Assembly: GCA_012034795.1 (NCBI GenBank) | Contig: JAAUOQ010000002.1 | Span: forward strand, 1 to 38,340 | Origin: Leptolyngbyaceae cyanobacterium CRU_2_3 | GTDB taxonomy: Bacteria > Cyanobacteriota > Cyanobacteriia > Elainellales > Elainellaceae | Length of the DNA: 38,340 nt | Direction of reading: 5' to 3' | The notes under the pieces: model-generated | Seen by the model: the letters and a program-made list of their open reading frames with translations, nothing else | The model's database searches: none | What the model was told of the DNA's origin: nothing | In this document: in pieces, positions 8,159 through 17,865 of the stretch | Position numbering within the stretch: position 1 is the stretch's first letter | Layout of the letters: each line of letters begins with the position of its first letter | Translations under genes and position numbers: made by a program

Positions 8159-9589
8159 CTAAATCGTGTCCTGTGCCTCGAATTCAAACTTGATTTCTTT
8201 CCACAGTTCGCAAGCAGTTGCCAACTCAGGAGACCAACGACAAGCTTCACGAATGATGTCGCCGCCTTCACGCATCAAGTCACGACCTTCGTTACGAGCC
8301 TGAACGCAGGCTTCCAAAGCCACGCGGTTAGCCGTTGCACCTGGTGCATTACCCCAGGGGTGACCCAGCGTACCACCACCAAATTGCAATACAGAGTCAT
8401 CGCCAAAGATTTCCACCAAGGCTGGCATGTGCCATACATGGATACCACCCGAAGCAACCGCCATAACGCCAGGCATAGATGCCCAGTCTTGGGTAAAGTA
8501 GATGCCCTTAGAGCGGTCTTGCTCAACATAGTTCTCCCGTAGCAAGTCAACAAAGCCCAAGGTCACAGCCTTGTCACCTTCCAACTTACCCACAACAGTA
8601 CCAGTGTGAATGTGGTCGCCACCGGACATCCGCAAGCACTTGGCCAAAACACGGAAGTGCATCCCGTGGTTTTTCTGGCGGTCAATTACAGCATGCATAG
8701 CACGGTGAATGTGTAGCAAAACGCCGTTATCGCGGCACCAGTGAGACAAGGTGGTGTTAGCAGTAAAGCCTGCGGTCAAGAAGTCATGCATGATAATGGG
8801 CATGTTGAGCTCTTTCGCATACTCAGCCCGCTTAATCATTTCTTCGCAGGTTGCAGCCGTACAGTTGAGGTAATGACCCTTCACTTCACCGGTTTCAGCC
8901 TGAGATTTATGGATTGCATCTGCTACAAAGGTGAAGCGATCGCGCCACCGTTGGAACGGCTGAGAGTTGATGTTCTCGTCATCCTTAGTGAAGTCTAGTC
9001 CTCCACGCAAGCACTCATAAACAGCACGACCATAGTTCTTCGCAGACAGACCCAGCTTGGGTTTGATGGTGCAACCCAGTAGAGGACGACCGTACTTGTT
9101 GATTTTGTCGCGCTCAACCTGAATCCCGTGAGGAGGACCTTGGAAGGTTTTCAAGTAAGCAACAGGAATCCGTAAGTCTTCCAAACGTAGTGCTTTCAGA
9201 GCTTTGAACCCAAACACGTTGCCGACGATCGAGGTCAGCATGTTGGTAACAGAGCCTTCCTCAAACAGATCCAAAGGATAAGCAATAAATGCAATGAACT
9301 GATTGTCTTCACCAGGAACGGGTTCGATGTCGTAGCACCGACCCTTGTAGCGATCGAGGTCGGTCAGCAAGTCTGTCCAAACTGTCGTCCAGGTTCCGGT
9401 AGAAGACTCAGCAGCAACGGCTGCTCCAGCTTCTTCAGGAGGAACTCCAGGTTGGGGAGTTACCCGGAATGCTGCCAGAATGTCTGTATCTTTAGGTGTG
9501 TAATCGGGCGTGTAGTAGGTGAGGCGATAATCTTTAACCCCAGCTTGATACCCAGCTTTGGTCTGGGTCTTGGTTTGCGAATAAGACAT
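8159..9589 (-). CDS. rbcL: RuBisCO large subunit, form IB
   Basis: Catalytic subunit fixing CO2 onto ribulose-1,5-bisphosphate. 476 residues, full length. The carbamylated-lysine motif [20 protein letters not shown] is intact, as are the N-terminal active-site Asn/Glu region ([20 protein letters not shown]), [14 protein letters not shown], loop 6 ([19 protein letters not shown]) and the phosphate-binding [19 protein letters not shown]. The C-terminal recognition peptide for RbcX ([12 protein letters not shown]) is present. The start ATG 9589 has a good ribosome site (AGGAAGGG) upstream. First gene of the operon; no frameshift, in contrast to many other genes here. It is the best evidence for the cyanobacterial origin. 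Confidence 0.99.
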   Translation of the reverse strand: MSYSQTKTQTKAGYQAGVKDYRLTYYTPDYTPKDTDILAAFRVTPQPGVPPEEAGAAVAAESSTGTWTTVWTDLLTDLDRYKGRCYDIEPVPGEDNQFIAFIAYPLDLFEEGSVTNMLTSIVGNVFGFKALKALRLEDLRIPVAYLKTFQGPPHGIQVERDKINKYGRPLLGCTIKPKLGLSAKNYGRAVYECLRGGLDFTKDDENINSQPFQRWRDRFTFVADAIHKSQAETGEVKGHYLNCTAATCEEMIKRAEYAKELNMPIIMHDFLTAGFTANTTLSHWCRDNGVLLHIHRAMHAVIDRQKNHGMHFRVLAKCLRMSGGDHIHTGTVVGKLEGDKAVTLGFVDLLRENYVEQDRSKGIYFTQDWASMPGVMAVASGGIHVWHMPALVEIFGDDSVLQFGGGTLGHPWGNAPGATANRVALEACVQARNEGRDLMREGGDIIREACRWSPELATACELWKEIKFEFEAQDTI

Positions 9590-9965
9590 GATTTCCCTTC
9601 CTGTGAATCAGCGAGATCCGAACATAAGAACTCTGACCGACTTGCCCAAACTTGAGCCAAGCAGGCTAGAGTAGCCTTGAACGGCGACTTGTAACTGGCA
9701 TCTAAATCCGTAGGAGCCAGAGCAACAATCCGACTAGCACTCTTTAGCTTATCTTAAGATTGTCCCCTGTTTCGTTGGGTTCTCTCAAAATATATCAGGA
9801 ATCTGATAAGGCTAACTTTGAAACTTCTTGTCTTATCTATAATTAGCGTTTATGTTTCCAACAATTGGTAACGTATTATTTCGTCTTGCAAAGTCCGGCC
9901 CTTTTTTTAAAAAAATTTGGTATTTTCCAGGCTTTAGAGACTCCAAATTGAATACAGAACTAGGC
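9590..9965. promoter_or_regulatory. rbcL upstream region (long leader and promoter, divergence-free)
   Basis: 376 bases between rbcL and the next minus-strand gene's stop. It must hold the rbc promoter on the minus strand. It is AT-rich from about 9770 to 9960, with a short inverted repeat at 9793-9808 and a T6/A7 tract at 9903-9917. I cannot assign a -10/-35 pair or a CbbR/RbcR site with confidence. Confidence 0.5.
9793..9808. promoter_or_regulatory. Short inverted repeat upstream of rbcL
   Basis: TATCAG-GAAT-CTGATA, a perfect 6-bp dyad about 205 bases upstream of the rbcL start codon. It could be a regulator half-site pair or a leader hairpin; no regulator is implied by the sequence alone. 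Confidence 0.4.
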
Positions 9966-10415
9966 TCACCGTCGCCAGTAAGGTTTCCCCTTTAAGAAAA
10001 TTCCTAAAATTACCCCTAACAGTTGCGCTTCATTTAAACCGATGAGTGAGGTAGAGATTTCGAGCGACTGTGAAGTCGTAGACTTAATGGCGATCGCCAC
10101 CATCAAACAGGGCACTAATGCCCACATTACACCAGCATCAATTAAGAGATCGGGAAAAACAATTTCTAGTAGGTAAAGCGCTAATGCACCGACTCCTACA
10201 GCAATAGCAACGGTCATCACCATCGCCAAAGGCGGTGAAAACAACAGATTTAATGCATTTTGTAGAGTTGGGAAACGGTCTGCACCAAATCTCAGAAAAA
10301 ACTCCAGCACAAATACCCAAATGTTGGACAGAATGGCTGCAATCATCAACGAAATCCAAGGCAATCTAGACAGTCGCTGCAGCGGATTGCTCATTCCCAG
10401 AAAAATACCTAACAT
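9966..10415 (-). CDS. Conserved hypothetical integral membrane protein
   Basis: 149 residues with about four hydrophobic segments: WISLMIAAILSNIWVFVLEF, NLLFSPPLAMVMTVAIAVGV with GALALYLLEIV, LIDAGVMWALVPCLMVAIAI, and a C-terminal segment LIGLNEAQLLGVILGIFLKG. No catalytic motif or known domain is visible. It lies 65 bases downstream of the HerA-like gene on the same strand, so co-transcription is possible. Start ATG 10415 is the first; ATG 10394 (MSNPLQRLSR) is an alternative. I do not recognise a function. Confidence 0.75.
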   Translation of the reverse strand: MLGIFLGMSNPLQRLSRLPWISLMIAAILSNIWVFVLEFFLRFGADRFPTLQNALNLLFSPPLAMVMTVAIAVGVGALALYLLEIVFPDLLIDAGVMWALVPCLMVAIAIKSTTSQSLEISTSLIGLNEAQLLGVILGIFLKGKPYWRR

Positions 10416-10480
10416 ACGTAGATTTAGTTTTGATTCTAGCTTGCATCAAGGTATCAAAGCCAAAGCCTCGAACCGATAAA

Positions 10481-12171
10481 TTATTCAATACTCACACCTC
10501 GAAAAGTTTTGGGTCTAGACCGACCCACCAACGGCGCGTCTTCAATCTTGCGAGACTCTACTTGATGAGTTTGAAAATAGGCTTGCCACAGCGCCGGAGC
10601 GTTGAGGGTTTCTCCCCCATGTGCAGTGATTCTTTTGCGAACCTGACAAAGCACTGGAGTATTCACACAAGCTCCAGAAATAATCACTTGCCCCTTAGTC
10701 AGGGCAGGTAACTCCTTGAGTAAATCTCGTCCTGCTGCCTCCACCCCATACTTGAGGCTGTCTTGGTCTACTGGATTGACGATCCGCATAATAAACTGGC
10801 TCATACATTGAGATAGCACATCAGAATCCAACTTGCCGGACGCTGGGTAATCAAACCGACGCCCAACCCAAACTTACGTCCTTCGCTCAAAATGGTACGA
10901 ATCACGGCTTTGCAGCGGGAGGGTTCATGAGCCGGAGCAAATCGGTGTGCTTCTTCAAGCAGAATAAAAACTGGATAGGGTAAGTAATTCTCATCACCTG
11001 GCTGAATCAATTCTTTAAGGGTATTCATCCGGGCATGGCTAGATTGCCGTAACACAGCAGCACAGATCACCTGCTGCTCCTCCTGGCTGATTTCATTCAT
11101 TTGTAAGACAGTAACTTGTCCTGGCTCAAACAAATCTTTAGGTGCCAGGTGGTCAAAGGCATGGAAGTAGGGCGATCGCGCTAGTCTTTCCAACTTCCAT
11201 TCCAAGGCTGGAGCCGAAGTGCCTGTCTTAATGTCTCCATCTTCAGTTTCTTGGCTATCCACCTCATACACAGCACGAATTAAATCCTGTACATCCCAGC
11301 GATAGTCGCCCTTGCGATGCTTACGCATTAAATCAAAGGCTTTGCTCAGAATCGACTGCTGGCGATCGCTCATCTCTGGCAACAGGCTTAAAATATCGTA
11401 ATAGTCTAGCGAGGAAATGCGAATTTTGACATTCTCTGGCTTCAACACCTGTACTTTAGGAGCATAGCCATCATCACCGACAAAAGCTTCATGCCCTCGC
11501 AGTTCCGTTAAGGTACCGTATTCTCCATGCGGATCAAAAATTAGCACAGCCGCTCGATTGTGGGGTAACAATAGCTCTTCGACCAAAACTCCTGCGGTGT
11601 AAGACTTGCCCGATCCAGTTCCTGCCAAAATCGTCATATGAGTGCTGACTAACTCTTTCACATCCAGGGCGATTGGCACTGCCCCTGGCTCACGCAGCAG
11701 AAGTGAACCAATATAGGCAGCCCCCACCTCTCCTGGCTGCTTCTTACTTAAGATTCGCTTCAACGCTTCATCGTTTGCCAAATACACTTTGGCTCCTGGA
11801 TCGGGTGTAATCCGAGGGTTCATGAAGCCTAGATTCAGATCAAAATGGCCCACAACATCCACCGTCACTTCATAAATCTCAGGATTGGGATGGGCGAACC
11901 CGACTAGGGCAGCAATTGTCTCTGGGCTGATTTCTGTATCAGCAAAGATCCGATCGGGTAGGTGGTCAATCAGACAGCGAGCCGAAATTTTACCTAAGAT
12001 TTGTAGGGTTCCCTGGGAGTTAGGATTGCGAATTTCGTAGTAAACAAACTCACCAATTTTGACATGGCGATTATCCGTGGTGATGAACACATATTGGTTG
12101 CCATCCTCTCCCGGTCCTTTCACCGTACCGATCGTATAGGAAGACACTAGAGGAATTGCGGCTGACGTCAT
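10481..12171 (-). CDS. herA: HerA/DUF87-type ATPase, interrupted by one frameshift
   Basis: Hexameric FtsK/HerA-superfamily ATPase that moves along double-stranded DNA; in archaea HerA acts with NurA nuclease in end resection, and bacterial homologues are also common. An N-terminal HAS-barrel-like domain (residues 1-150) is followed by Walker A (GTGSGKSYTAG, about residue 190) and Walker B (VFILLEEAHRFAP). The frame breaks at about 10836-10839 right after LITQRP: the native continuation GKLDSDVLSQCMSQFIMRI is in the next frame and runs to the stop at 10481. Restoring one G in the CCGG run joins them to about 563 residues. The second half contains the typical NPVDQDSLKYGVEAAGRDLL. Start ATG 12171. 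No nurA gene is visible nearby, so a NurA partner is not supported by this window. Confidence 0.88.
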
Positions 12172-12228
12172 AGATATCTAGAGTTCAAGAATGGCTAAAT
12201 CCAGAGCATAGGGTGAAGACTATGAGCG

Positions 12229-12600
12229 CTATTCGGCTGAGATTCGGCTGGCTAACATGTGGCTGATGTTGACACTACTGAAAGCTGGCACTTCTCCCTC
12301 AAAGACATCCCCAAACGTAGGGAATTCACGGATACTGTTCGATTTCCAGAACGTGTAACCTAAAGCCAGTTGAGCTAATTCAATCAGAACGAATGCACTA
12401 ATCCCATCATCATAGGGACTAATTCCCATTTCGTCATAGAGATCAGCTAAAATTCTCGATTTCTTGGGAAGAATATGCCCACTCAACCGGAGCAGTGCTG
12501 CGTTGAAATGCTCAAGAGCACCACTATCTTGTTCAAGCTACTTTGTCGATGTAATACTTTGTTGGGTTTGAAGGGGAGTGTCTACTCGCTGATCCGCCAT
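12229..12600 (-). CDS. Hypothetical protein, reading frame interrupted by an in-frame TAG
   Basis: A frame beginning at ATG 12600 reads MADQRVDTPLQTQQSITSTK, meets TAG at 12540-12538, and then continues in the same frame for 103 codons (LEQDSGALEHFNAALLRLSG, ILADLYDEMGISPYDDGISA, FVLIELAQLALGYTFW) to TAG 12229. The part after the stop has protein-like composition, with acidic/hydrophobic alternation and a predicted helix. A TTG at 12486 is the only nearby start after the stop. It lies 57 bases upstream of herA on the same strand. Either the amber codon is an error, the gene starts late, or it is dead. I recognise no family. Confidence 0.45.
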
Positions 12601-12761
12601 GTCACAAAAATGCAAGCAAATTATCAACAAAACCAAGGTTTGCAGGGCATACTAAAACCGCAGATCCAGGCATAAGAGAGCTTGATGCAGGGATCCCTAT
12701 AAATCCTCACTGTCCGACTGGTTCAAGCGTCTCCTCTCCTCCTTCTCCAGAAAATCCTCCA

Positions 12762-14774
12762 ATGCAGCAGAAAGTGGCTCAAATTAGACCCGATCTGGAG
12801 CAGCATTTAACTCAAGCAATTCTGACTAGCAAGGGTTCGCAAGATGCCCTGATGAACTTGTCCAAGATAATCGGAGAGACCTTCCAAGCAGAGAGTTGTT
12901 TGATTATGCCGCAGTCTCGCACCCAAGCGACTGCCCACTCTAGCTGCTGGTTAAGCACTGGTCTACAGAATATTTACTTACAAGATCACCTCAAAGAATC
13001 ATTAGCCTATCAGGTGCACCAAGCAGACTGGGCAGATGGCGAACTTGTGATCATCACTAACTTACAGGCCAGCGACCCCACCCATGAAGTCAACCCTGCT
13101 CTCCAGTCGAAAGTTGCCCTCATCGTTAGCACACAGTTTCAGGGGCACGTGAATGGAGTAGTCGCCCTGGTGCAGTCACAGCCTTATCTCTGGAAAGAGT
13201 CAGACGTGCAACTCCTGCAATCTCTGGCTCCACAGGTAGCGATCGCCATCTCTCAGGCTCAGCTAGGACATCAACTTCAGCAACAAGCTCGCTACCAGGC
13301 GCTGATTGACCAGCTCACAGCAGCAATCCGCAATGCTTGGGAGCTAGAAGAAATTTTTAAGCTTGCTGTCGAAGGGACAGCCTCAGCTTTGGAAGTCAGT
13401 CAAGGTATGCTGCTGTTGTTTAAGTATGCAGACCCGCTTCACAAGAGCCGCAACCTAGAAGGTATTCCTCAAACAACAGCCTATGTGGCGGCTGATTGGT
13501 CTGAGCACATCTCTGGGAAAATTTTCGGGCAAACCCATCCCGAAGCATTCTCAACGCAACCAGCTTCCAGCCAAAAAACCAGTTTTCAGGCATCGAATTG
13601 CCGGATTTGTCGGCAAGTGCTGATGGGAAAGCTAGATCCAGTGATTGTTCCCGTCAGCGAAATGTTGGCTGCATCTCATTCGGAAGTCTCCCATCTAGAG
13701 GCACACCATCCAAAAGCATTAGATGTGGGGCAGGAGATAGCTGCTGTTTTTCAACTACAGCCCTCCCACGCACTGCTGCTAATTCCTTTAGAAAATCAAG
13801 GCAGGGTTCTAGGCTGTTTAGTGCTTCAACACCATCAACCCCGCCTGTGGTCAACTGAAGAACTGTCGTTCAGTAAATTGGTGGCAGCTCAACTCAGCAC
13901 AGCAATTATCCAGACTCGCACTCTCAAGCAAATCCAATCTGTCGTGCAGGAGCGAACGGCTCAACTGGAACGTAGTTTAGAAGTTCAGGCCAAACTTTAT
14001 GAAAAAAGCCGTCAGCAAGTTGAGCAACTCCGACGGCTGAATGAAGAACGGGAAGAATTTCTTAGTACTGTGAGCCATGAATTACGAACCCCCCTCACCA
14101 GCATGACGTTAGCCATTCGTATGCTACGTCAAGCAGGTTTACCTCCTGAGCGGCAAGATAAATATCTGACAATTCTTGAGCAGCAATGTGCTCAAGAAAC
14201 TAATCTAATTAATGACCTGTTGGCACTGCGGAAGTTGGAATCTAACCAGACTAATAGCCAGCTTCAGAAGATGGACATTCGCTATTTGATTCAAGGGGCA
14301 GCCCAATCGGTTGAAGCAAGCTGGGCAAATAAGAGCCTCACCTTGGTAGTAGATATGCCCAACGAACCTGTCCTGATTTACACCGATCCTGATAGCCTCA
14401 AACGAGTGTTGCTGGAGTTGCTAACTAATGCTAGAAAGTACTCAGAACCTGGTAGCACAGTTGAACTGAAATTAACACGCGAAATCAATTCTTCAAATAG
14501 TCAGGTGCTCCTAAGCCTACGCAATGTGGGAGATGGAATTTTGCCGGAGGAACTGCCACACATCTTCGAGAAATTTCGTCGAGGGGAGGGGGTAACTCAA
14601 CGAGCCATTCAGGGAACGGGATTGGGGCTAGCACTCGTCAAAGGTTTAGTCGAACATCTCAATGGAGCGATCGCTGCCACTAGTCAGCCACAGCCCTCTG
14701 GCTCTTGGGAAACCTGCTTTACACTGACGCTGGACTATTGTCCAGAAGCTATGTTTGGTGCTCTGCTAAGTTGA
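12762..14774 (+). CDS. GAF-domain sensor histidine kinase
   Basis: Soluble sensor kinase of 670 residues; no transmembrane segment. Two GAF-like regions (about 15-165 and 180-390, ending LVAAQLSTAIIQTRTLKQIQ) are followed by a coiled coil (VQERTAQLERSLEVQAKLYE) and the HisKA dimerisation domain with H-box STVSHELRTPL, phospho-acceptor His439. The HATPase_c domain has the N box LLELLTNARKYSEPGS and the G2 box GTGLGLAL. The G1 box reads NVGDGILPEELPHIFEKF, lacking the usual D-x-G-x-G; related cyanobacterial kinases have similar departures. GAF1 lacks a clear chromophore cysteine motif, so light sensing is not supported. No response regulator is adjacent. Start ATG 12762 has no strong ribosome site, so the start is approximate. 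Confidence 0.93.
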   Translation: MQQKVAQIRPDLEQHLTQAILTSKGSQDALMNLSKIIGETFQAESCLIMPQSRTQATAHSSCWLSTGLQNIYLQDHLKESLAYQVHQADWADGELVIITNLQASDPTHEVNPALQSKVALIVSTQFQGHVNGVVALVQSQPYLWKESDVQLLQSLAPQVAIAISQAQLGHQLQQQARYQALIDQLTAAIRNAWELEEIFKLAVEGTASALEVSQGMLLLFKYADPLHKSRNLEGIPQTTAYVAADWSEHISGKIFGQTHPEAFSTQPASSQKTSFQASNCRICRQVLMGKLDPVIVPVSEMLAASHSEVSHLEAHHPKALDVGQEIAAVFQLQPSHALLLIPLENQGRVLGCLVLQHHQPRLWSTEELSFSKLVAAQLSTAIIQTRTLKQIQSVVQERTAQLERSLEVQAKLYEKSRQQVEQLRRLNEEREEFLSTVSHELRTPLTSMTLAIRMLRQAGLPPERQDKYLTILEQQCAQETNLINDLLALRKLESNQTNSQLQKMDIRYLIQGAAQSVEASWANKSLTLVVDMPNEPVLIYTDPDSLKRVLLELLTNARKYSEPGSTVELKLTREINSSNSQVLLSLRNVGDGILPEELPHIFEKFRRGEGVTQRAIQGTGLGLALVKGLVEHLNGAIAATSQPQPSGSWETCFTLTLDYCPEAMFGALLS

Positions 14775-14853
14775 TGGGTTGCTAAGTAGGTTTATTTGTT
14801 TCTCTCACTGGATGTTTTCGCTTGACTGACAAGGTTGAAGATTTGTAGGCTAG

Positions 14854-15459
14854 ATGAATATGAATACTGAACTGAACGCTCAACTGACGGCAAACAATGG
14901 CTTGGAGGCACATGACTCGCAAGTAGAAGCACTTGAGCTAGAGTTGTCTGGGTCAACACTGCAAGATGTGCAAGTGCAGACTGATTCTGCTGAAGGAAGA
15001 CATCGGCAGATCTCGGCTAAAATTTTGCTCCCATACCCGATTGAGCAAGTTTGGCAAATCTTAACAGACTACGATCGCCTCGCCGACTTTATCCCCAATC
15101 TGGCAAAAAGCTGTAGAATCGAGCATCCCCAGGGTGGCATTCGGATCGAGCAGGTAGGAACACAGTCGCTGCTAAAGCTCAAGTTTTGTGCTCGCGTCGT
15201 TTTAGACATGGTGGAGCAGTTTCCTCACCAACTCAACTTTTTCATGGTGGAAGGAGACTTTAAACAGTTCTCAGGAAGCTGGAGGCTTCAGCCAGTCGCC
15301 CAGGGTGCAGGGACAGAGCTTTGCTACACTATTTCTGTATTACCGCCTCGGACTATGCCCGTTGGCATGATTGAAAGACGCCTCAAAAGCAGTTTGGTGG
15401 TGAATCTATCAGCCATTCGGCAACGGGCGGACGATTTGTATCCAGCTAGCGAGGTATAG
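14854..15459 (+). CDS. SRPBCC/START-like protein (RatA/polyketide-cyclase family)
   Basis: 201 residues. Residues about 45-190 form a START-like lipid/ligand-binding fold: RHRQISAKILLPYPIEQVWQ, ILTDYDRLADFIPNL, EHPQGGIRIEQVGTQSLLKL, and the C-terminal helix 'MIERRLKSSLVVNLSAIRQR'. The N-terminal 45 residues are acidic and likely disordered. Such proteins in cyanobacteria are annotated as cyclase/dehydrase or COG2867 members; the ligand is unknown. Starts 80 bases after the kinase gene on the same strand; a functional link is not shown. Confidence 0.88.
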   Translation: MNMNTELNAQLTANNGLEAHDSQVEALELELSGSTLQDVQVQTDSAEGRHRQISAKILLPYPIEQVWQILTDYDRLADFIPNLAKSCRIEHPQGGIRIEQVGTQSLLKLKFCARVVLDMVEQFPHQLNFFMVEGDFKQFSGSWRLQPVAQGAGTELCYTISVLPPRTMPVGMIERRLKSSLVVNLSAIRQRADDLYPASEV

Positions 15460-15520
15460 CAGCTAGGTATAGCAAGAAGGAAGGGGTTTCAAATGGCTTG
15501 ATCTGCCAATAGAAGCCCTG

Positions 15521-16457
15521 CTATTCCTCTACCCGATATCCTAACTCTGCCAGGCTGGTGCGGGATTGCCGCCACTTGGGCTGAACTTTGACAAAGAGTT
15601 CGAGATAAACCTTGCCCATGACTAACTTTTGGATTTGCTGACGGGCGGCTGTGCCAATTGCCTTCAACATGTTGCCGCCCTTGCCGATTAAAATACCTTT
15701 TTGAGAGTCTGCTCCACATGGATGGTGGCAAGAATGCGAGTGATGTCAGTGTCCTCCTCAACCTGATCAATGGCGATCGCCACAGAATGTGGCACTTCCT
15801 CATGGGTTAGCAAAAGAATTTGTTCGCGGATCAGCTCACCCATAATAAAACGCTCCGGTTGATCGGTAACCAGATCGGGTGGGTAATAATAGGGTCCTGG
15901 TTCAAGGCGATCGATTAACTGCGTCTCTAGCTGTTCTAGTCCAGTTCCAATCAGAGCCGAGAATTTGGCAGTAGTCCAGTTTTGCTGATCGGCTAGCTGA
16001 CTGTAGCTTTGATCGATCGCGGCTGGATTGTCGGATTGCTGATCCGCTTTGTTGATGCCCAAGATCACAGGCACTTCGGCACGAGTTAATAACTCAATGA
16101 TGAAGCGATCGCCTCCACCCGCTTCCACAGTTCCATCCACTACAAAGAGCAACACATCTACAGAATTGATGGCAATTCGGGCATTTTTGACCAACACTTG
16201 TCCCAGTTGATGATGTGGCTTATGAATTCCGGGCGTATCAACAAAGATGATTTGTGCTGCGGGAGTCGTCAGTATTCCCCGAAGGCGATTACGGGTTGTC
16301 TGGGCAACGGGTGAGGTAATCGCAATCTTTGCCCCACCAGTTGATTCATCAGCGTTGATTTGCCAACATTGGGACGCCCAACAATACCCACAAAGCCAGA
16401 TTTAAAACCAGGTGGGGCAATGGGGATTAGCGTAGTTTCTGCATAGTCAGACTGCAT
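15521..16457 (-). CDS. era: GTPase Era, two frameshifts
   Basis: Ribosome-assembly GTPase that binds the 3' end of 16S rRNA and couples 30S maturation to growth. From ATG 16457: the G1 motif is GRPNVGKST, then the frame breaks at a TTT run (plus-strand 16328-16330); adding one A gives '[20 protein letters not shown]', which holds switch I. G3 is [12 protein letters not shown]4 is NKAD. A second break at about 15709-15712 is cured by one G, giving [19 protein letters not shown], the KH-domain GxxG loop, and the usual ending [10 protein letters not shown] before TAG 15521. Reconstructed length is about 312 residues. An essential-type gene with two one-base losses is much more likely mis-sequenced than dead. 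Confidence 0.93.
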
Positions 16458-16485
16458 ATTTTTAAAATTTATCCAATCACTGTAT

Positions 16486-16544
16486 TGAGAGCGATTGAGT
16501 TGAGAGCGATTGAGTTGAGAGCGATTGAGTTGAGAGCGATTGAG
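16486..16544. repeat. 15-bp tandem repeat, 4 copies
   Basis: tgagagcgattgagt at 16486-16500, 16501-16515, 16516-16530 and a 14-base copy to 16544, all identical. It lies 29 bases upstream of era's start codon on the minus strand, inside its likely leader or promoter, so copy-number change could alter era expression. That effect is inference. Confidence 0.95.
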
Positions 16545-16592
16545 ACTGTCCTGGAAGCAATGGAGAGATTTAGATCACAGAGTGTCCAATTC

Positions 16593-17723
16593 TTAAAGGA
16601 TACCTAACACATATTCTCCTTGGTTCACAGCATGGTTAATGGATACGTCATAAACAATGCCTGTCCGCTCTGCGCTGACTTCAACCACCGTTGGCATTTG
16701 CCCTTCTTTGTTAAAGCTCAAAATTTGATAAAGCGATTGTCCTGCCTCAACCCTCTGTCCCAACGCTACTCTCGATTGAATCATACCGCCTACTGGAGCG
16801 TAGTATTTTTTCACTTGGCTATGAGGAACTAGCTTCATAGCAGCAAGCGACGGCATTGGCAGGGGTTCAGCCGGAACTCGCAAAATTCCTTTTTGGGTCA
16901 AATAGTTTTTGATAGCTTGAACACTGCGATCGACCGTTGTCGAATCAATCTGCATAGCCGATCCCAATTCTAACGTCCAAGCTTCAATATCAAACTGAAT
17001 TTTTCGCCCTAGCTTGGCAAAGCAGTCTTCTAGGGCTAGCCAAGGCTTCATAAAGGATTCATCAAAAGCACCGCCTTCGTAGTCATCTAACAAGATCCCA
17101 ATCGGTAGCATAAACAGACGGGCACTGATTTGGCGATCGCGAAAGTAATACAAATACGTCAGTCCTTGATTGGCTGAGGTGTGCAAGTCGATTACATAGT
17201 TGGCATCTAAACAGAGCGACTGTAAGAGGAAACGGTATTGGTTACTAAAGGGCTGGCTGCTTGGAGCTTGAATCTGTTCCAACAGTTGGGCAAAGCTAGA
17301 TTGAAGGCGCTGTCGGTAGATCTGCTCAATGGTGAGGCGATCGCTGTCCATTTGCGCCTGCACTAACATCATCAATTCTTCGCCGGTTGGTACATATTCC
17401 CAAAAGATCCGATTCCAATTCTCACCATCGTAGGGATTGAATCGTCCTGATGAAAAATGATGGCTGCGTTGGTTGGTTCCCAGCGGATTGCAAGCCGGAA
17501 CTAGCCAAATTTCTCCGGCAAGTTGGCTATCTGCCAATGTAGTAAACCATGCCATGAGTTGATGGATGACTGCGTTACCCGTCAACTCTGAGCCATGCAG
17601 GTTAGATTGTAAATAAACTTTTTTACCAGGTTTAGCACCAACAAATTTGTAAATTTGCAGTGAGAGGCGATCGCCAGAAGCGAGTTGCAGAATAGGAATA
17701 GTCGTAATAATAGGAATCATCAA
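16593..17723 (-). CDS. M14-family succinylglutamate desuccinylase/aspartoacylase-like hydrolase
   Basis: 376-residue zinc hydrolase of the AstE/AspA branch. Zinc ligands are visible: His43 and Glu46 in LHGSELTG, and His181 in VIDLHTSAN. Glu252 in TLELG is the likely general base. NWNRIFW at 102-108 has the substrate-carboxylate Arg. The C-terminal 90 residues (VGGMIQSRVALGQRVEAGQS and the final YVLGIL) look like a biotinyl/lipoyl-like beta-barrel, often seen fused in this family. The exact substrate is unknown; N-acyl amino acids or an amide are the family's range. Start ATG 17723 is one codon before an alternative ATG 17720. On the minus strand between apcF and era. Confidence 0.88.
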   Translation of the reverse strand: MMIPIITTIPILQLASGDRLSLQIYKFVGAKPGKKVYLQSNLHGSELTGNAVIHQLMAWFTTLADSQLAGEIWLVPACNPLGTNQRSHHFSSGRFNPYDGENWNRIFWEYVPTGEELMMLVQAQMDSDRLTIEQIYRQRLQSSFAQLLEQIQAPSSQPFSNQYRFLLQSLCLDANYVIDLHTSANQGLTYLYYFRDRQISARLFMLPIGILLDDYEGGAFDESFMKPWLALEDCFAKLGRKIQFDIEAWTLELGSAMQIDSTTVDRSVQAIKNYLTQKGILRVPAEPLPMPSLAAMKLVPHSQVKKYYAPVGGMIQSRVALGQRVEAGQSLYQILSFNKEGQMPTVVEVSAERTGIVYDVSINHAVNQGEYVLGIL

Positions 17724-17809
17724 GTCAAAACAAGACTTTAGAGCAAGTTACAAAAAGCAAGTTATGCACGGCAACACGGCATTAATCCGGGTGTAAATTT
17801 AGGTAAAAT

Positions 17810-17842
17810 AAAGGGGCACATCCCATAAAGATGTGCCCCTTT
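17810..17842. terminator. Terminator after apcF
   Basis: A 13-bp perfect stem: AAAGGGGCACATC (17810-17822), loop of 7, GATGTGCCCCTTT (17830-17842). On the minus strand the stem is followed by TATTTTACC, giving a usable U-rich tail for apcF, which ends 24 bases away. Confidence 0.88.
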
Positions 17843-17865
17843 CAAGGTTTGAGTCTAATCCGGGT

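Noticed and set aside
15489-15803. 104-codon minus frame at the 3' end of era
   Set aside because: Out-of-frame shadow of the Era KH domain; the real frame is visible after adding one base.
16486-16544. CRISPR array
   Set aside because: Units are contiguous without spacers; the same holds for all other tandem repeats here.
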